In this document: positions 10,311 to 19,386 of the stretch, in pieces
Position numbering within the stretch: position 1 is the stretch's first letter
Layout: each line of letters begins with the position of its first letter
Source of the DNA: an uncultured Victivallaceae bacterium
GTDB taxonomy: Bacteria > Verrucomicrobiota > Lentisphaeria > Victivallales > Victivallaceae
Assembly: GCA_944392655.1 (NCBI GenBank)
Contig: CALXXL010000002.1
Coordinates: 62,001-126,000 of the forward strand
Direction of reading: 5' to 3'
Length of the DNA stretch: 64,000 nt
Made by a program: the position numbers and the translations under genes
The notes under the pieces: generated by a model
What the model saw: only the letters and a program-made list of their open reading frames with translations
What the model was told of the DNA's origin: nothing
The model's database searches: none

Positions 10311-10353
10311 AAAAACGCCGGCTCCCGATAATTCTGGAGGCCGGCGTTTTTTT
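10311..10353. terminator. bidirectional terminator between ahcY and YhcH-family gene
   Basis: A 12-bp perfect stem (10311-10322 with 10340-10351) is flanked by an A-run on one side and a T-run on the other. It serves both convergent genes. Confidence 0.9.
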
Positions 10354-10366
10354 ATCTGCAGATGTT

Positions 10367-10846
10367 TTATGCCAGAAGCGAACGGTGTATTTTTACAATT
10401 ATCTTGTTCACTGCTTCACGGCCTTTCGCCGTATCACACCCGGGCAGATGCCCCTCGCCGGGATAAAATACAGCAAAACGGCTGCTGCTGATTACCAGAT
10501 CGGTAACTTCATCCATAGTCATATCGTAAAAGGCGATATCTTTTTCCTGCGAATACGGCGCAACCACCGTCAGGCCGTCAATGTCATGGCAGGCGATCCG
10601 TTCCGCACCGGAGAGGGTCATCTGAATATCCAGATACTCCTTATGTGCTTCAAGTTTGGTCGAGTCCAGATTTTTGGTATCGTAAACCGCGGCGTTGACA
10701 AAACACTGACTGCCGGAAATCTCATAACGCCCCGCTTCCAGCGAACCCTTTTTCAAAGCGTCAGCAATAAACTCCTTTACTTTGCCCCAGATCGACGGAG
10801 CCACCGCGTTATAACGGTCAAAATTGGCAAAATCATCGTAAATCAT
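10367..10846 (-). CDS. YhcH/YjgK/YiaL family protein
   Basis: 159 residues, close to the usual 150. Family features are the EAHKEYLDIQ motif with its His and Glu, the GAERI/YSQEKDIAFY segment, and the FYPGEGHLPGC segment with a second His, which build a metal site in a beta-jellyroll. Relatives act in sugar catabolism, and E. coli YhcH is linked to sialic acid. The substrate here is unknown. The gene starts 2 bases after the stop of the parvulin-like gene and shares its operon, an unusual partner for this family. Confidence 0.88.
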   Translation of the reverse strand: MIYDDFANFDRYNAVAPSIWGKVKEFIADALKKGSLEAGRYEISGSQCFVNAAVYDTKNLDSTKLEAHKEYLDIQMTLSGAERIACHDIDGLTVVAPYSQEKDIAFYDMTMDEVTDLVISSSRFAVFYPGEGHLPGCDTAKGREAVNKIIVKIHRSLLA

Positions 10847-10848
10847 AG

Positions 10849-11778
10849 CTATTCTCCCAAATCTATATCTATTTTGTGCAGCAAGGACTCTTCCGCAATC
10901 CGGCGGTTGACCTCGTCGCGCAGCTTCAACTCCAATAACTGTTTGCGCAATACATCCCGCACTTCCGGCAATCCGGCCTGCCGCGCCGGAGCGTATTCCG
11001 CCAGTTTTACCACCACCCAGTAATCACCGGATCTGACCTTGTCCACCGGATTCTCCGGCGTAAGTCTGCCGCCAAGCTCCGCCACTTCAGGACGGGACGA
11101 AACTTTACCAAGTTCCGCCCCCTTTAACACCGAATAGCGCTCTAAAAGCAGATCAAAACGCTCACCCTGCAATACTTTGGCCACTACATCCTGAGCGGCA
11201 CGTTCCCCCTGCCCGTCGCCATTCAGGGCAATTATCGCTATGGTACGGGATTCGGGAACGTTGAACATATCCGGATTCGCATGATAGAATTGATTTATCT
11301 CATCATCCGTAACTGCCGTATCACGCCGGATACTCTCCACCCATAACGAAGAGGCCGCTTGAAACTGAACCTCCGTCAGTTTGGCTCGGGCACGGAAATA
11401 ATCCTCTCGGCTCTGACCGAGCTTTTCCAGTTTTGCCGTCAGCCGCGCCTTTTCCGGTGCACTCATGCGCTCAAAATCCAGCTTCTGTACCTCCAGCGCC
11501 AGCCCCTCCGATGGGGTTATCCCCGCCTTCTTCAGGCAGTTTACCACCACCGCATCACGAGCCGCATTCAAAACCAGCTGTTCTGCTGTCCGGCGCAACG
11601 CCTCCGGCTCAACTTTCAGTTCACTTAACTTATCACGCAACTGCGCACCGGAAATCACCACCGTGCCGTCAACCGCCAACACCTGATCCGGCCATTCCGC
11701 TGTTGTCTCACCTGCCGCGCACAACATCGTGAACCATAACAGCCCGGACAGTCTAATTGCCGCGTTTATAAAGCTCAT
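10849..11778 (-). CDS. SurA-like periplasmic parvulin chaperone
   Basis: About 309 residues. A hydrophobic signal-like N-terminus is followed by a helical SurA-type N-domain and a PpiC-like region with a TPENPVDKVRSGDYWVVVKLAEY ending diverged from catalytic parvulins. The helical 'AVDGTVVISGAQLRDKL' opening is typical of SurA_N proteins. Likely role: helping outer-membrane proteins fold. I use the ATG at 11778, which gives a short export signal and overlaps the upstream lipoprotein gene by 26 bases. The frame stays open to an ATG at 11832, which would add 18 charged residues before the signal. Catalytic activity is doubtful. Confidence 0.75.
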   Translation of the reverse strand: MSFINAAIRLSGLLWFTMLCAAGETTAEWPDQVLAVDGTVVISGAQLRDKLSELKVEPEALRRTAEQLVLNAARDAVVVNCLKKAGITPSEGLALEVQKLDFERMSAPEKARLTAKLEKLGQSREDYFRARAKLTEVQFQAASSLWVESIRRDTAVTDDEINQFYHANPDMFNVPESRTIAIIALNGDGQGERAAQDVVAKVLQGERFDLLLERYSVLKGAELGKVSSRPEVAELGGRLTPENPVDKVRSGDYWVVVKLAEYAPARQAGLPEVRDVLRKQLLELKLRDEVNRRIAEESLLHKIDIDLGE

Positions 11779-12466
11779 TCTCCACCGCTTCCGGCAGTGG
11801 ATCATCCGCAAAAGCGCGTTTCTCCACTTCATATTGTGCCTGTAAGGTACTCAATACTTTGTCCGACGCCAAATCCGCCGCATATATCTCCATCAAGAGA
11901 TCCGCCCGCCGCAGACGGTTCTCACGCCGCCGCATCTCCGCCAGACGTTTAACCCCATCGGTAACCAGTCCCTTCAACGGTGCGGTCTTCTGCGGCTCCT
12001 TAGCTATCGCTTCGCTCAACCGGCGCAGACTCTCATCCAGCGCGGTCGACTCTCCGGCAGAGCGCACCCCGGCAACCGAGTCACGCAATACGGTTAGAAA
12101 TTCCAATTCACTGACGAGTTTGTCAATATCCATATTCAACGGATCGGAAAGCTTCGCCTCCCGCGCCACCGCCAGCGCACCATCCAGATCCCCGGCATCC
12201 AGATGCTTCTGCACCTGCTGGATCACCCGGTTGCTTTTGATCACTACTCCCCATAAGGGCGAAATCCCCTCCTCAGTTGACAATTCATATTTCCGGTACT
12301 GCTCGCCCGCACTGACGTAATCGCCCCTCTCCATGCTCTCAAACATCCGCGACAGCAAGCGCATATTCGCCACCGGAGGCGCACTCTCCGCCTCGCCATC
12401 GCCGCAGCCGCCCAACATAAAAATAAAACCGGTCAATATAACCGCTGAAATAATTTTATTAATCAC
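11753..12466 (-). CDS. predicted lipoprotein with TPR-like helices
   Basis: 237 residues. A hydrophobic start leads to the lipobox L18-G-G-C21, so the protein is probably lipid-anchored. The mature part is helical and charged, with repeated A-L-A-x-A-x-E-A patterns like tetratricopeptide helices (for example DLDGALAVAREAKL). No catalytic motif and no family that I recognise. It is the first gene of a three-gene unit with the parvulin-like and YhcH-family genes, so a role in envelope protein handling is plausible but unproven. Confidence 0.7.
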   Translation of the reverse strand: MINKIISAVILTGFIFMLGGCGDGEAESAPPVANMRLLSRMFESMERGDYVSAGEQYRKYELSTEEGISPLWGVVIKSNRVIQQVQKHLDAGDLDGALAVAREAKLSDPLNMDIDKLVSELEFLTVLRDSVAGVRSAGESTALDESLRRLSEAIAKEPQKTAPLKGLVTDGVKRLAEMRRRENRLRRADLLMEIYAADLASDKVLSTLQAQYEVEKRAFADDPLPEAVENELYKRGN

Positions 12467-12550
12467 TATTACACCATATCCGGATTAGTTGCCGTTTTTT
12501 ACTCTCTCTTATAGTATAATACCATTATCGGAAAAATAAAGCGGCATAAT

Positions 12551-12580
12551 AAAAAAAGCCCCGCATAACTTTGCGGGGCT
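12551..12580 (-). terminator. rpsD terminator
   Basis: An 8-bp GC-rich stem (agccccgc 12557-12564 with gcggggct 12573-12580) is followed on the minus strand by seven T residues, 26 bases after the rpsD stop. Confidence 0.9.
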
Positions 12581-12605
12581 CAATTGCCAAACTTCCAAAT
12601 GGAAA

Positions 12606-13208
12606 TTAACGGGCGTAGTATTCGATTACGCTCATAATCTGCACGTCGGTCTGAATTTCTTCAACCGCGGGGATGCGTACCAGAGTCGCCTTCAGCGCTT
12701 CGCGGTCAACTTCCAGATAGGAGGGAACCGTGGTGTTGCTGCTCTTGGCAACTTCGGCGATCGCCGGGGATTTTTCCGCATTGATGCTGATTACCGACTG
12801 TTCGCGAACCTGATAGCTGGAGCGGTCAACCCGCTTGCCGTCAACCAGGATATGACCGTGGTTGATGTACTGCTTCGCCGCAAAGATGGTTTTGGCGAAA
12901 CCGGCGCGGTATACCAGAGCATCCAGACGGACTTCCAGACTCTGGAACAGCTTGTCACCAGCCTGACCGGTACCGGTCTTGGCCTTCTGATAAGCAATGC
13001 GCAGCTGCTTTTCGGAAATACCATAGAAACCACGGAGTTTCTGCTTTTCCTGCAACAGTGTTCCATAGGTGGAGAGCTTGCTGCGGCGGGTCTTGCCATG
13101 AGGACCGGCCGGGAAAGGACGTTTTACACTCGGACATTTCGGATCGTGCCACAGGCACTGACCGATACGACGGCACAATTTGTGTTTGGCTCGACTTGCG
13201 GTAGACAT
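12606..13208 (-). CDS. rpsD: 30S ribosomal protein S4
   Basis: 200 residues. The N-terminal domain holds a CRRIGQCLWHDPKC stretch with three Cys, and the S4 RNA-binding domain follows from about residue 90 (RLDALVYRAGFAKT, then ILVDGKRVDRSSYQV). S4 nucleates assembly of the 30S 5' domain. The start at MSTASRAKHK is set by AAAGGGA just upstream; the frame also stays open 51 bases further upstream, where it is not conserved. rpsD stands alone here, outside any ribosomal protein operon, with its own promoter, terminator and a structured leader. Confidence 0.96.
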   Translation of the reverse strand: MSTASRAKHKLCRRIGQCLWHDPKCPSVKRPFPAGPHGKTRRSKLSTYGTLLQEKQKLRGFYGISEKQLRIAYQKAKTGTGQAGDKLFQSLEVRLDALVYRAGFAKTIFAAKQYINHGHILVDGKRVDRSSYQVREQSVISINAEKSPAIAEVAKSSNTTVPSYLEVDREALKATLVRIPAVEEIQTDVQIMSVIEYYAR

Positions 13209-13335
13209 AATTCTATCCCTTTCTAGTTTTTTTATTCCATCTGCCGGCTTTAACCGCAAAACCGTTCGCGGCCGCCCAAAGGCACCTCAGGTGTCAAGCT
13301 CCGCATAATGGGGCCTGAGATGCGGCAAATACAGG
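13209..13335 (-). promoter_or_regulatory. structured rpsD leader, possible S4 autoregulation site
   Basis: About 125 nt of transcribed leader. Bases 13314-13323 and 13282-13291 pair in a 10-bp stem with one G-T pair around a 22-nt loop, upstream of the ribosome site. S4 is known to repress its own mRNA in several bacteria. The link here is inference. Confidence 0.4.
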
Positions 13336-13340
13336 TTTAT

Positions 13341-13368
13341 AATATACTTTTATTTTTTGTAAAAGCAA
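13341..13368 (-). promoter_or_regulatory. rpsD promoter
   Basis: On the minus strand TTGCTT (13363-13368), 16 bases, TATATT (13341-13346). It lies about 130 bases before the rpsD start and is divergent from the mazG promoter. Confidence 0.6.
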
Positions 13369-13389
13369 ATCATTCAACCCTTTCAAATG

Positions 13390-13417
13390 TTGATTTTTTG
13401 CCGGGAAATATTATATT
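13390..13417 (+). promoter_or_regulatory. mazG promoter
   Basis: TTGATT (13390-13395), 16 bases, TATATT (13412-13417), only 24 bases before the mazG ATG. Confidence 0.6.
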
Positions 13418-13441
13418 TATCCATAAAAAAGGATAGTTACA

Positions 13442-14239
13442 ATGAAAAATATCGACATTAAAGACAATCCATCCGCCGAAGATCTGCTGGAGGTTCTGCG
13501 CACCCTGCGCTCTCCGGACGGCTGCCCGTGGGACCGGGAACAGACCAGTTCAACGCTGAAAAAATATCTGCTTGAAGAGAGTGCCGAACTGGCCGATGCC
13601 ATTGACGATAATCAGCCGGAAGATATCTGCGAAGAGTGCGGCGATGTTCTGATGAATCTGATGATGCAGACCCTGGTCGCCGAGGAAAAAAACGATTTCA
13701 GCTTTGCCGACGTGGTGAAAGAGGAGTACGACAAAATGATCCGGCGCCATCCGCACGTTTTCGGAGAGGATTCGGTCAACAGCAGCGGCGAAGTTCTCGG
13801 ATTGTGGGAGAAAATTAAAAAGAGTGAAAAACATTCCGCCGAACGCAAATCAGTCCTGGACGGCATACCGCGGGCTTTACCGCAACTCTCCCGCGCTGAA
13901 AAAATTCAGAAAAAGGCCGCAAAATGCGGATTCGACTGGGTAAAATATGAGGATATCTTTGATAAAATCAATGAGGAGATCGGCGAAGCCAGAACGGCGA
14001 TAGCCGGCGGCAATGACGGGGAAATTAACGAAGAACTCGGAGATTTGTTATTTGCTGTAGTAAACCTTATCCGCTTCCTTAAACGCGATCCGGAACAACT
14101 GCTCAAAGAGAGCAACGCCAAATTCTCACACCGGTTTAAACTGATCGAACACATGGTGGCCGATTCCGGCCGGGAGTGGAAGAGCTTCTCTCCGGATGAA
14201 CTTGATGCAATGTGGAACCGCGCTAAAACTATGAAATAA
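13442..14239 (+). CDS. mazG: nucleoside triphosphate pyrophosphohydrolase MazG
   Basis: 265 residues with two MazG domains. The first opens with LRSPDGCPWDREQT and carries the metal-binding EExxE and ExxGD patterns (EESAEL, EECGDVLMNL). The second repeats them (EEIGEARTAI, EELGDLLFAVVNL). It hydrolyses nucleoside triphosphates to monophosphates, as a house-cleaning enzyme or a limiter of ppGpp. It is divergent from rpsD, has its own promoter, and is preceded by AAAAAAGGA. Confidence 0.96.
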   Translation: MKNIDIKDNPSAEDLLEVLRTLRSPDGCPWDREQTSSTLKKYLLEESAELADAIDDNQPEDICEECGDVLMNLMMQTLVAEEKNDFSFADVVKEEYDKMIRRHPHVFGEDSVNSSGEVLGLWEKIKKSEKHSAERKSVLDGIPRALPQLSRAEKIQKKAAKCGFDWVKYEDIFDKINEEIGEARTAIAGGNDGEINEELGDLLFAVVNLIRFLKRDPEQLLKESNAKFSHRFKLIEHMVADSGREWKSFSPDELDAMWNRAKTMK

Positions 14240-14273
14240 TCATAATTTTTCCAGATTTTATTCCCGGAGCATA

Positions 14274-14302
14274 TTGTTTTTTTATGCCCGTGGTTGTATA
14301 TT
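14274..14302 (+). promoter_or_regulatory. promoter of the small secreted protein gene
   Basis: TTGTTT (14274-14279), 17 bases, TATATT (14297-14302), 48 bases before the ATG at 14350. Confidence 0.6.
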
Positions 14303-14349
14303 CGTTATCAGATGTGTAATTTCAGTAATTTATTAACTGTTTTGAAGCG

Positions 14350-14718
14350 ATGAAAAAACTTATATTCACCGGTCTGGTTATAGCTATGCTTTCCGGACTT
14401 ATATATACCCCGAAGGCCGAAGCTATGGACCCGGTGACTATTGCCATTCTGGCACCAATAGCATTGAAAGCCGCCAAGATAGCCGCGCCTTATGTTCTGC
14501 GCGGACTCGCCTGCGGCGGCAAAGGGCTTCTCGAAATGGGCGGCGATGTTATCGATATACTCCGTCTCCCGCTGGGAGTGGTTCAGTCCACATTGCTGTG
14601 GCCGTTCGGACTCTTCGGTACCGGGATAGACAATATGATTCAGGGCGGCATTGCGCCGTTCTCTCTGGTGTGGGATACCCTCGTTCTGCCTATTAAATTC
14701 TTTGGCGTCGACATATAA
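14350..14718 (+). CDS. small exported or membrane protein of unknown function
   Basis: 122 residues. Residues 1-25 form a signal peptide (K-K, hydrophobic core, then a likely A-E-A cleavage site). The mature part has three apolar segments (around residues 30-50, 72-88 and 95-118) with many Gly, Pro and Ile, so it may associate with a membrane. No recognised family. It has its own good promoter and is followed 49 bases later by the DUF721 gene. Confidence 0.65.
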   Translation: MKKLIFTGLVIAMLSGLIYTPKAEAMDPVTIAILAPIALKAAKIAAPYVLRGLACGGKGLLEMGGDVIDILRLPLGVVQSTLLWPFGLFGTGIDNMIQGGIAPFSLVWDTLVLPIKFFGVDI

Positions 14719-14767
14719 CGGTATATATGGCGTTTTTTATCTATATAGACTAATAAATATTATACTT

Positions 14768-15187
14768 ATGACAAAAGAATACGATAGAAAAGTACTGCTT
14801 AACCGACAGGAATTTATCGCCTTGCGCAGCGTGCTTAGCGACTGGTACGGCGACGACCGTGCGGAGCTTGAGATAGGCGCCCGCTCAGTTCCGGTACAGA
14901 AACTCGGAAATGTGGCGGAGGACATTCTCGCCTCCATGGGTGGCAAAGACAATGCCACGGCAATGAAAATCGCAGCGGAATATGAGAAGATTGTCGGCTC
15001 GCCGTTAAATAAATTCACCCGTTTTCTATCGTTCAAAAAACATATTATGACTATTGAAGTGAGCCATCCGGCGATTCTGCGCGAACTCAACGACCGGTTG
15101 AAAAACACCATTATAGCCAAAGTAAACGCAGTTGCCGGCTCCAATGTATGCCGGGAACTAAAAGCGGTTCCAGCCGGTCAGTCTTAA
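14768..15187 (+). CDS. DUF721/DciA-like protein
   Basis: 139 residues. From residue 45 it follows the DUF721 pattern: 'KLGNVAEDILASMG', a helix with W/Y-x-x-I-V-G (here YEKIVGSPL), a strand-rich segment with shared 'V-S-H-P-A-I-L-R-E-L' and a closing 'I-I-A-K-V-N' helix. DUF721 proteins include DciA, which helps load the replicative helicase in bacteria without DnaC. The ATG at 14768 is used. The frame is open further upstream but overlaps the previous gene. Confidence 0.72.
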   Translation: MTKEYDRKVLLNRQEFIALRSVLSDWYGDDRAELEIGARSVPVQKLGNVAEDILASMGGKDNATAMKIAAEYEKIVGSPLNKFTRFLSFKKHIMTIEVSHPAILRELNDRLKNTIIAKVNAVAGSNVCRELKAVPAGQS

Positions 15188-15190
15188 ATA

Positions 15191-15226
15191 AAAAAACGCT
15201 CTTCCCGTAAAGGAAAGAGCGTTTTT
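15191..15226. terminator. bidirectional terminator
   Basis: A stem of acgctctt/aagagcgt (15196-15203 with 15215-15222) is extended by flanking A and T runs. It separates the convergent DUF721 and acetyltransferase genes. Confidence 0.85.
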
Positions 15227-15240
15227 ACCGTCTTTTAATT

Positions 15241-15639
15241 CTATTTACTGTAAAGCATCGGCAGATGTCCGGCCATTTCACGGAAACCGAGTTTACGGTA
15301 AAATCCTTCACTGCCGGGGACTCCGATCAGTCCGACCCAGTCCACCCCCTCGGAGCGCACCAGTTCGACCAGCGCAGTCACAATTGCTCCGCCGATTCCG
15401 CGTTTGCGATATGCCTGACTTACAACAATATCCTGAATGTAAGCGTCGCTGGCATGATCGCAAATCGCCCGCCCCATACCGATAAGCCTGCCTTCATCAT
15501 ATGCGCCAATCCAGTGTGAACTCTCAAGTATCCGCGCAATAAAACCGGTGTCGGCTCCGGCTTCAATCCAGCCGGCTTCGCGGTAAAGAGCCGCTACCGC
15601 CGGCTGATCATGGGCTTCGATTTTATGATATTCGATCAA
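15241..15639 (-). CDS. GNAT-family N-acetyltransferase
   Basis: 132 residues, a single GNAT domain. The acetyl-CoA pyrophosphate loop reads YRKRGIGGAIV after the beta-4 strand 'AYIQDIVVS', and the C-terminal 'GFYRKLGF' is typical. The substrate is unknown. It follows the ion transporter gene by one base on the minus strand and is probably the last gene of its unit. Confidence 0.85.
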   Translation of the reverse strand: MIEYHKIEAHDQPAVAALYREAGWIEAGADTGFIARILESSHWIGAYDEGRLIGMGRAICDHASDAYIQDIVVSQAYRKRGIGGAIVTALVELVRSEGVDWVGLIGVPGSEGFYRKLGFREMAGHLPMLYSK

Positions 15640-15640
15640 C

Positions 15641-17023
15641 TCAATGCATCACAAAATAACGGATCACAATATAAGCGGTGGCCGCAATCAGAGAACCGAG
15701 CGTAACCGGAATACCGAAACGCATAAATGTCTTGAAGTTGACCTCAATACCCGCCTTGCCGGCAATACCGGCTGTAACCAGGTTCGCCGCAGCACCAACC
15801 AGAGTACCGTTACCGCCAAGGCATACCGCCAGCGCCAATCCCCACCATACCAGATTCTGCAGTTCCATATCTCCGGAGAATGCCGGATTGTTATGCAGAT
15901 AGACCGAGATTACCGCAACCATCGCCGCAGTATAGGAGACGTTGTTGGTAACCGCCGCCGCAATACCGCTGATCCACATCAGCACCAGAATGAATACCAA
16001 TGGATGCCAGGAGTAAGTGCCTTCCAGCAGTTTGCCGATCGCATCCATCAAACCGCCGTATTCGGCGCCGCGAACCAGAATGAACAGACCGAGGAAGAAG
16101 AAAAGCGTGCTCCACTCAATCTTTTCCAGCGCATGGTCAACATTTACTTTACAGATCAACAGCGCCAGCGCCGCACCGGCCATCGCCACCACGCATGGCT
16201 GAATGCCGACAAAACTGTGCATCAGAAATCCCATGATGGTAAGCACAATAACCGTCACGCCGCGATACATGTTCGACCAGTCGCTGATCGCCGCCTTTTC
16301 ATCCAACTCCATAATCCGGGCGCGCTGTTCCACCGTAACATGCATTTTAGGACCATACCAGAAAGCCAGAATAACACAGTAGATCACCATGAAAAGCACA
16401 ATCACCCAGCCGAGGTTCAGCAGAAATGGCATAAAGCCGAGATTTGCGGCTGAACCGATGATCAGGTTCGGCGGGTCCCCGATAAGCGTTGCCGTACCGC
16501 CGATGTTCGACGCCATCGTCTCCGCCATCAGGAAAGGCAGCGGCGAAAGCCCCATCTGCGAAGCAACAATCAATGTTACCGGAGCAATCAGAAGCACCGT
16601 TGTAACGTTATCCAGGAAGGACGACATAAACGCCGTTGACGCCACCAGCAACACCATCGTGCGGATCGGCGAACCTTTTGCCACCTTGGCACATTTGATT
16701 GCCACATACTGGAACACCCCGGTACCGCTCAGAAGATTCACCAGAACCATCATACCGGCCAGAGTGAAAATAACGTCGAAATTCACATATCTGGCATAGA
16801 AGTCCAGCGTGTGATTTTCCGCAATATGACGCAGTTCGTCCGTCAGCCAACCCGGAGTTTCGTCAAAAAACAGTCCGGAATTGTGCGGCCCGGGCAGAAC
16901 AAACAGCAGCATTAAACTCGACCCGATAAGAGCCGCAGTCGTCTTATGCACCTTTTCCGAAGCGATAAGTATATAGGTGCCGAAAAATACTATCGTTGCA
17001 AACCAAAAACCAAATGTTTCCAT
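15641..17023 (-). CDS. ion transporter of the ArsB/NhaD/SLC13 superfamily
   Basis: 460 residues with about 12 hydrophobic segments. It has the paired re-entrant motifs of the IT superfamily, SSFLDNVTTVLLIAP in the first half and TNNVSYTAAMVAV in the second, plus an NIGGTATLIGDPPN loop. These favour the NhaD/P-protein branch over citrate carriers, so sodium/proton exchange is the best guess; the ion is not determined by sequence alone. GGGGAGAG precedes the ATG. The EIIA-CBS gene ends 15 bases upstream and probably encodes a regulatory partner. Confidence 0.85.
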   Translation of the reverse strand: METFGFWFATIVFFGTYILIASEKVHKTTAALIGSSLMLLFVLPGPHNSGLFFDETPGWLTDELRHIAENHTLDFYARYVNFDVIFTLAGMMVLVNLLSGTGVFQYVAIKCAKVAKGSPIRTMVLLVASTAFMSSFLDNVTTVLLIAPVTLIVASQMGLSPLPFLMAETMASNIGGTATLIGDPPNLIIGSAANLGFMPFLLNLGWVIVLFMVIYCVILAFWYGPKMHVTVEQRARIMELDEKAAISDWSNMYRGVTVIVLTIMGFLMHSFVGIQPCVVAMAGAALALLICKVNVDHALEKIEWSTLFFFLGLFILVRGAEYGGLMDAIGKLLEGTYSWHPLVFILVLMWISGIAAAVTNNVSYTAAMVAVISVYLHNNPAFSGDMELQNLVWWGLALAVCLGGNGTLVGAAANLVTAGIAGKAGIEVNFKTFMRFGIPVTLGSLIAATAYIVIRYFVMH

Positions 17024-17038
17024 TTTCTCTCCCCGAAA

Positions 17039-17944
17039 CTACCCGCGCAGCACCTTGTGCACTATGTTGTTGATACCGACAACCCCCATCAGGCGGTTCT
17101 CTTCATCCACTACAAAACCAACCCGTGCTTCGCGACGCACCAGACGTATGGTAAACTGAATAAGCGGCGTATTCGGCGCCAGAGTCATGTTCACCGGATG
17201 CAGATACTCTTTTACCGTATGCTTGTTTTCCGATTTAAAAATATTTTCAAATACTTCAAAGCTGGTCATGAAGTTCAGATTTTCCATCATGAAGACATAA
17301 TCCGGAATGAACGACTTGATTATCTCCAATGAACTTATCTGCCCCAGAAGATGATTTTCGCTGTCAACCACCGGCAACACCGCGCGACATTCGCGGTAGA
17401 ATATATCCAGCGCGCCAGCTAAACTGTCATCCATATGCACCACCGGACACGGCAGCATCAGATCCTCCGCCGTAAGCGTCTTGTTGATCAGCACATTGTC
17501 GTCCGCCAGCTTGGAAATCACTTCAATACCGTCTTTGCAGCTGGTGACTCTGGCTATATTGCCTTCCTGTGCCAGATAGCGCGAAAAAGCCGCCAGCGCT
17601 TTCAAGTAAGAGCCGGATGTGCTTTCACTTATCAGCGACATTATGATTATTGACGTGGCCTTGGAGTCATCACTCTTCAGCATCAGCGGCGTCTTGGGTA
17701 TTCCGATGATGATATAAAGATCTCTCAGTTCCGCCAAACGCAGATGCGGCAGAGCCACACCGTCATAAGGAATACGCAGGTTGTCTTCGCGGGCGATCAT
17801 CGCTCCTGCCACCTGCCCCACATCTATTTTTTCCCGCAACTGTCCCTGTGCCTGAGTCAACATATTGCGATAAATCTCTTCACGAGTTTCGCCCGCCAGT
17901 TCACAGAAAATCAATGCCGGATTTAAAAAAGATGCCAGTTTCAT
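17039..17944 (-). CDS. PTS EIIA-like domain fused to a CBS pair
   Basis: 301 residues. Residues 1-150 are a fructose/nitrogen-type PTS EIIA domain with the phosphoacceptor His67 in GVALPHLRL. Residues 155-301 are two CBS repeats (TAEDLMLPCPVVHMDDS and HTVKEYLHPVNMTLAPNT), which bind adenine nucleotides. No EIIB or EIIC is nearby, so this is not a sugar permease. The fusion looks like a sensor of phosphorylation and energy state. Sitting 15 bases before the transporter gene, it may control ion exchange. That link is inference. Confidence 0.85.
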   Translation of the reverse strand: MKLASFLNPALIFCELAGETREEIYRNMLTQAQGQLREKIDVGQVAGAMIAREDNLRIPYDGVALPHLRLAELRDLYIIIGIPKTPLMLKSDDSKATSIIIMSLISESTSGSYLKALAAFSRYLAQEGNIARVTSCKDGIEVISKLADDNVLINKTLTAEDLMLPCPVVHMDDSLAGALDIFYRECRAVLPVVDSENHLLGQISSLEIIKSFIPDYVFMMENLNFMTSFEVFENIFKSENKHTVKEYLHPVNMTLAPNTPLIQFTIRLVRREARVGFVVDEENRLMGVVGINNIVHKVLRG

Positions 17945-18024
17945 GTTTGTTAATCTCCTGACTGAATAATAATAAATCCTGCCTCCAGCCCCATTTCTGA
18001 CACTGAAAACACTATCTTAAAAAT

Positions 18025-19281
18025 TTACATTCTGTCCACTACTGCACGGGCAAACGCTGAACAACTTAATTCCGTCGCCCCATCACCCATCAGGCGGGCA
18101 AAGTCGTAGGTTACCATGCGGTCCTTTATTGCCCGTTCAATGCCGCGGATAACCAGATCGGCCGCTTCATGATAACCGATATAGCGCAGCAGCATTTCGC
18201 CGGACAACGCCAGACTGCTCGGATTAACCTTGTCCAGCCCCGCATATTTCGGTGCGGTTCCGTGAGTCGCCTCAAACACCGCATGTCCGGTGATATAGTT
18301 GATGTTCGCCCCCGGCGCAATCCCGATACCGCCAACGCACGCCGCCAGAGCATCCGAAACATAATCGCCGTTGAGGTTCAGTGTGGCGATTACGTCGTAC
18401 TCTTCCGGACGGGTCAGTATCTGCTGGAGGAAAGCGTCGCAAATGCAGTCTTTTACTAAAATTTTGCCCTCAGGAGCCTGCCAGTCGCAATCCGGAGCCG
18501 GAACCGCCACATCCGCGTATTCGCGGCGAACCAGTTCATATCCCCAGTTCTTGAATGCTCCTTCGGTAAACTTCATGATATTACCCTTGTGCACCAGGGT
18601 AACATTCCGCCGTTTATTGGCGATAGCATAATCCATTGCCGCCCGGATAAGCCGTTCGCTGCCCTCCTGACTTACCGGCTTGACTCCGATGCTGGAGCTT
18701 TCCGGGAAACGGATCTTGGTAACTTTCATCTCTTCAGTGAGGAATTTGATCACTTTTTCCGCTTCGGGAGTACCGGCCATCCATTCGATGCCGGCATAAA
18801 TATCTTCTGAATTTTCGCGGAATATAACCATGTCGGTCTTTTCCGGAGCTTTAACCGGTGACGGAACCCCTTCAAAATAACGCACCGGACGCAGACAGAC
18901 ATAAAGATCCAGCATCTGCCGCAATGCGACATTGAGCGAACGGATCCCGCCGCCCACCGGAGTCGTCAGCGGCCCCTTGATTGCCACCAGATATTCGCGG
19001 ATGGCATCCAGTGTTTCATCCGGCAGCCAGGTATTTTCGCCATATACCGCGTTGGCCTTTTCGCCGGCGTAGAGCTCCATCCACGCAATTTTGCGGCGGC
19101 CGCCGTAGGCCTTTTCCACCGCGCTGTTCCAGATATGCATACTGGCCCGGGTGATATCCGGCCCGATGCCGTCCCCTTCAATAAAACCGATTACCGGATG
19201 ATCGCAAAGTTCAATTCTCCCGCGGGAATCAATGGTGAGTTTATCGCCGGATGGTACGGAAATTTTTTTGTATGCCGCCAT
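18025..19281 (-). CDS. icd: NADP-dependent isocitrate dehydrogenase
   Basis: 418 residues, close to E. coli Icd in length and sequence. The substrate loop [13 protein letters not shown] contains the Ser that AceK phosphorylates in E. coli. [31 protein letters not shown] and the C-terminal [15 protein letters not shown] segments are all present. It oxidises isocitrate to 2-oxoglutarate with NADP in the TCA cycle. Its stop is 80 bases before the EIIA-CBS gene. There is no aceK nearby. Confidence 0.97.
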   Translation of the reverse strand: MAAYKKISVPSGDKLTIDSRGRIELCDHPVIGFIEGDGIGPDITRASMHIWNSAVEKAYGGRRKIAWMELYAGEKANAVYGENTWLPDETLDAIREYLVAIKGPLTTPVGGGIRSLNVALRQMLDLYVCLRPVRYFEGVPSPVKAPEKTDMVIFRENSEDIYAGIEWMAGTPEAEKVIKFLTEEMKVTKIRFPESSSIGVKPVSQEGSERLIRAAMDYAIANKRRNVTLVHKGNIMKFTEGAFKNWGYELVRREYADVAVPAPDCDWQAPEGKILVKDCICDAFLQQILTRPEEYDVIATLNLNGDYVSDALAACVGGIGIAPGANINYITGHAVFEATHGTAPKYAGLDKVNPSSLALSGEMLLRYIGYHEAADLVIRGIERAIKDRMVTYDFARLMGDGATELSCSAFARAVVDRM

Positions 19282-19386
19282 AACTTGTCAACCTCTCAAA
19301 GATAGCCTGTAACACAAAAAAACCAATCATGCCGGAGAAATAAAATTTATCCGTTTCCGGCATTCCAAAAAAAATACTCTTTAATA

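Noticed and set aside
10232-11023. 263-codon plus-strand frame through the ahcY terminator
   Set aside because: It crosses a strong terminator and lies opposite the YhcH-family and parvulin-like genes.
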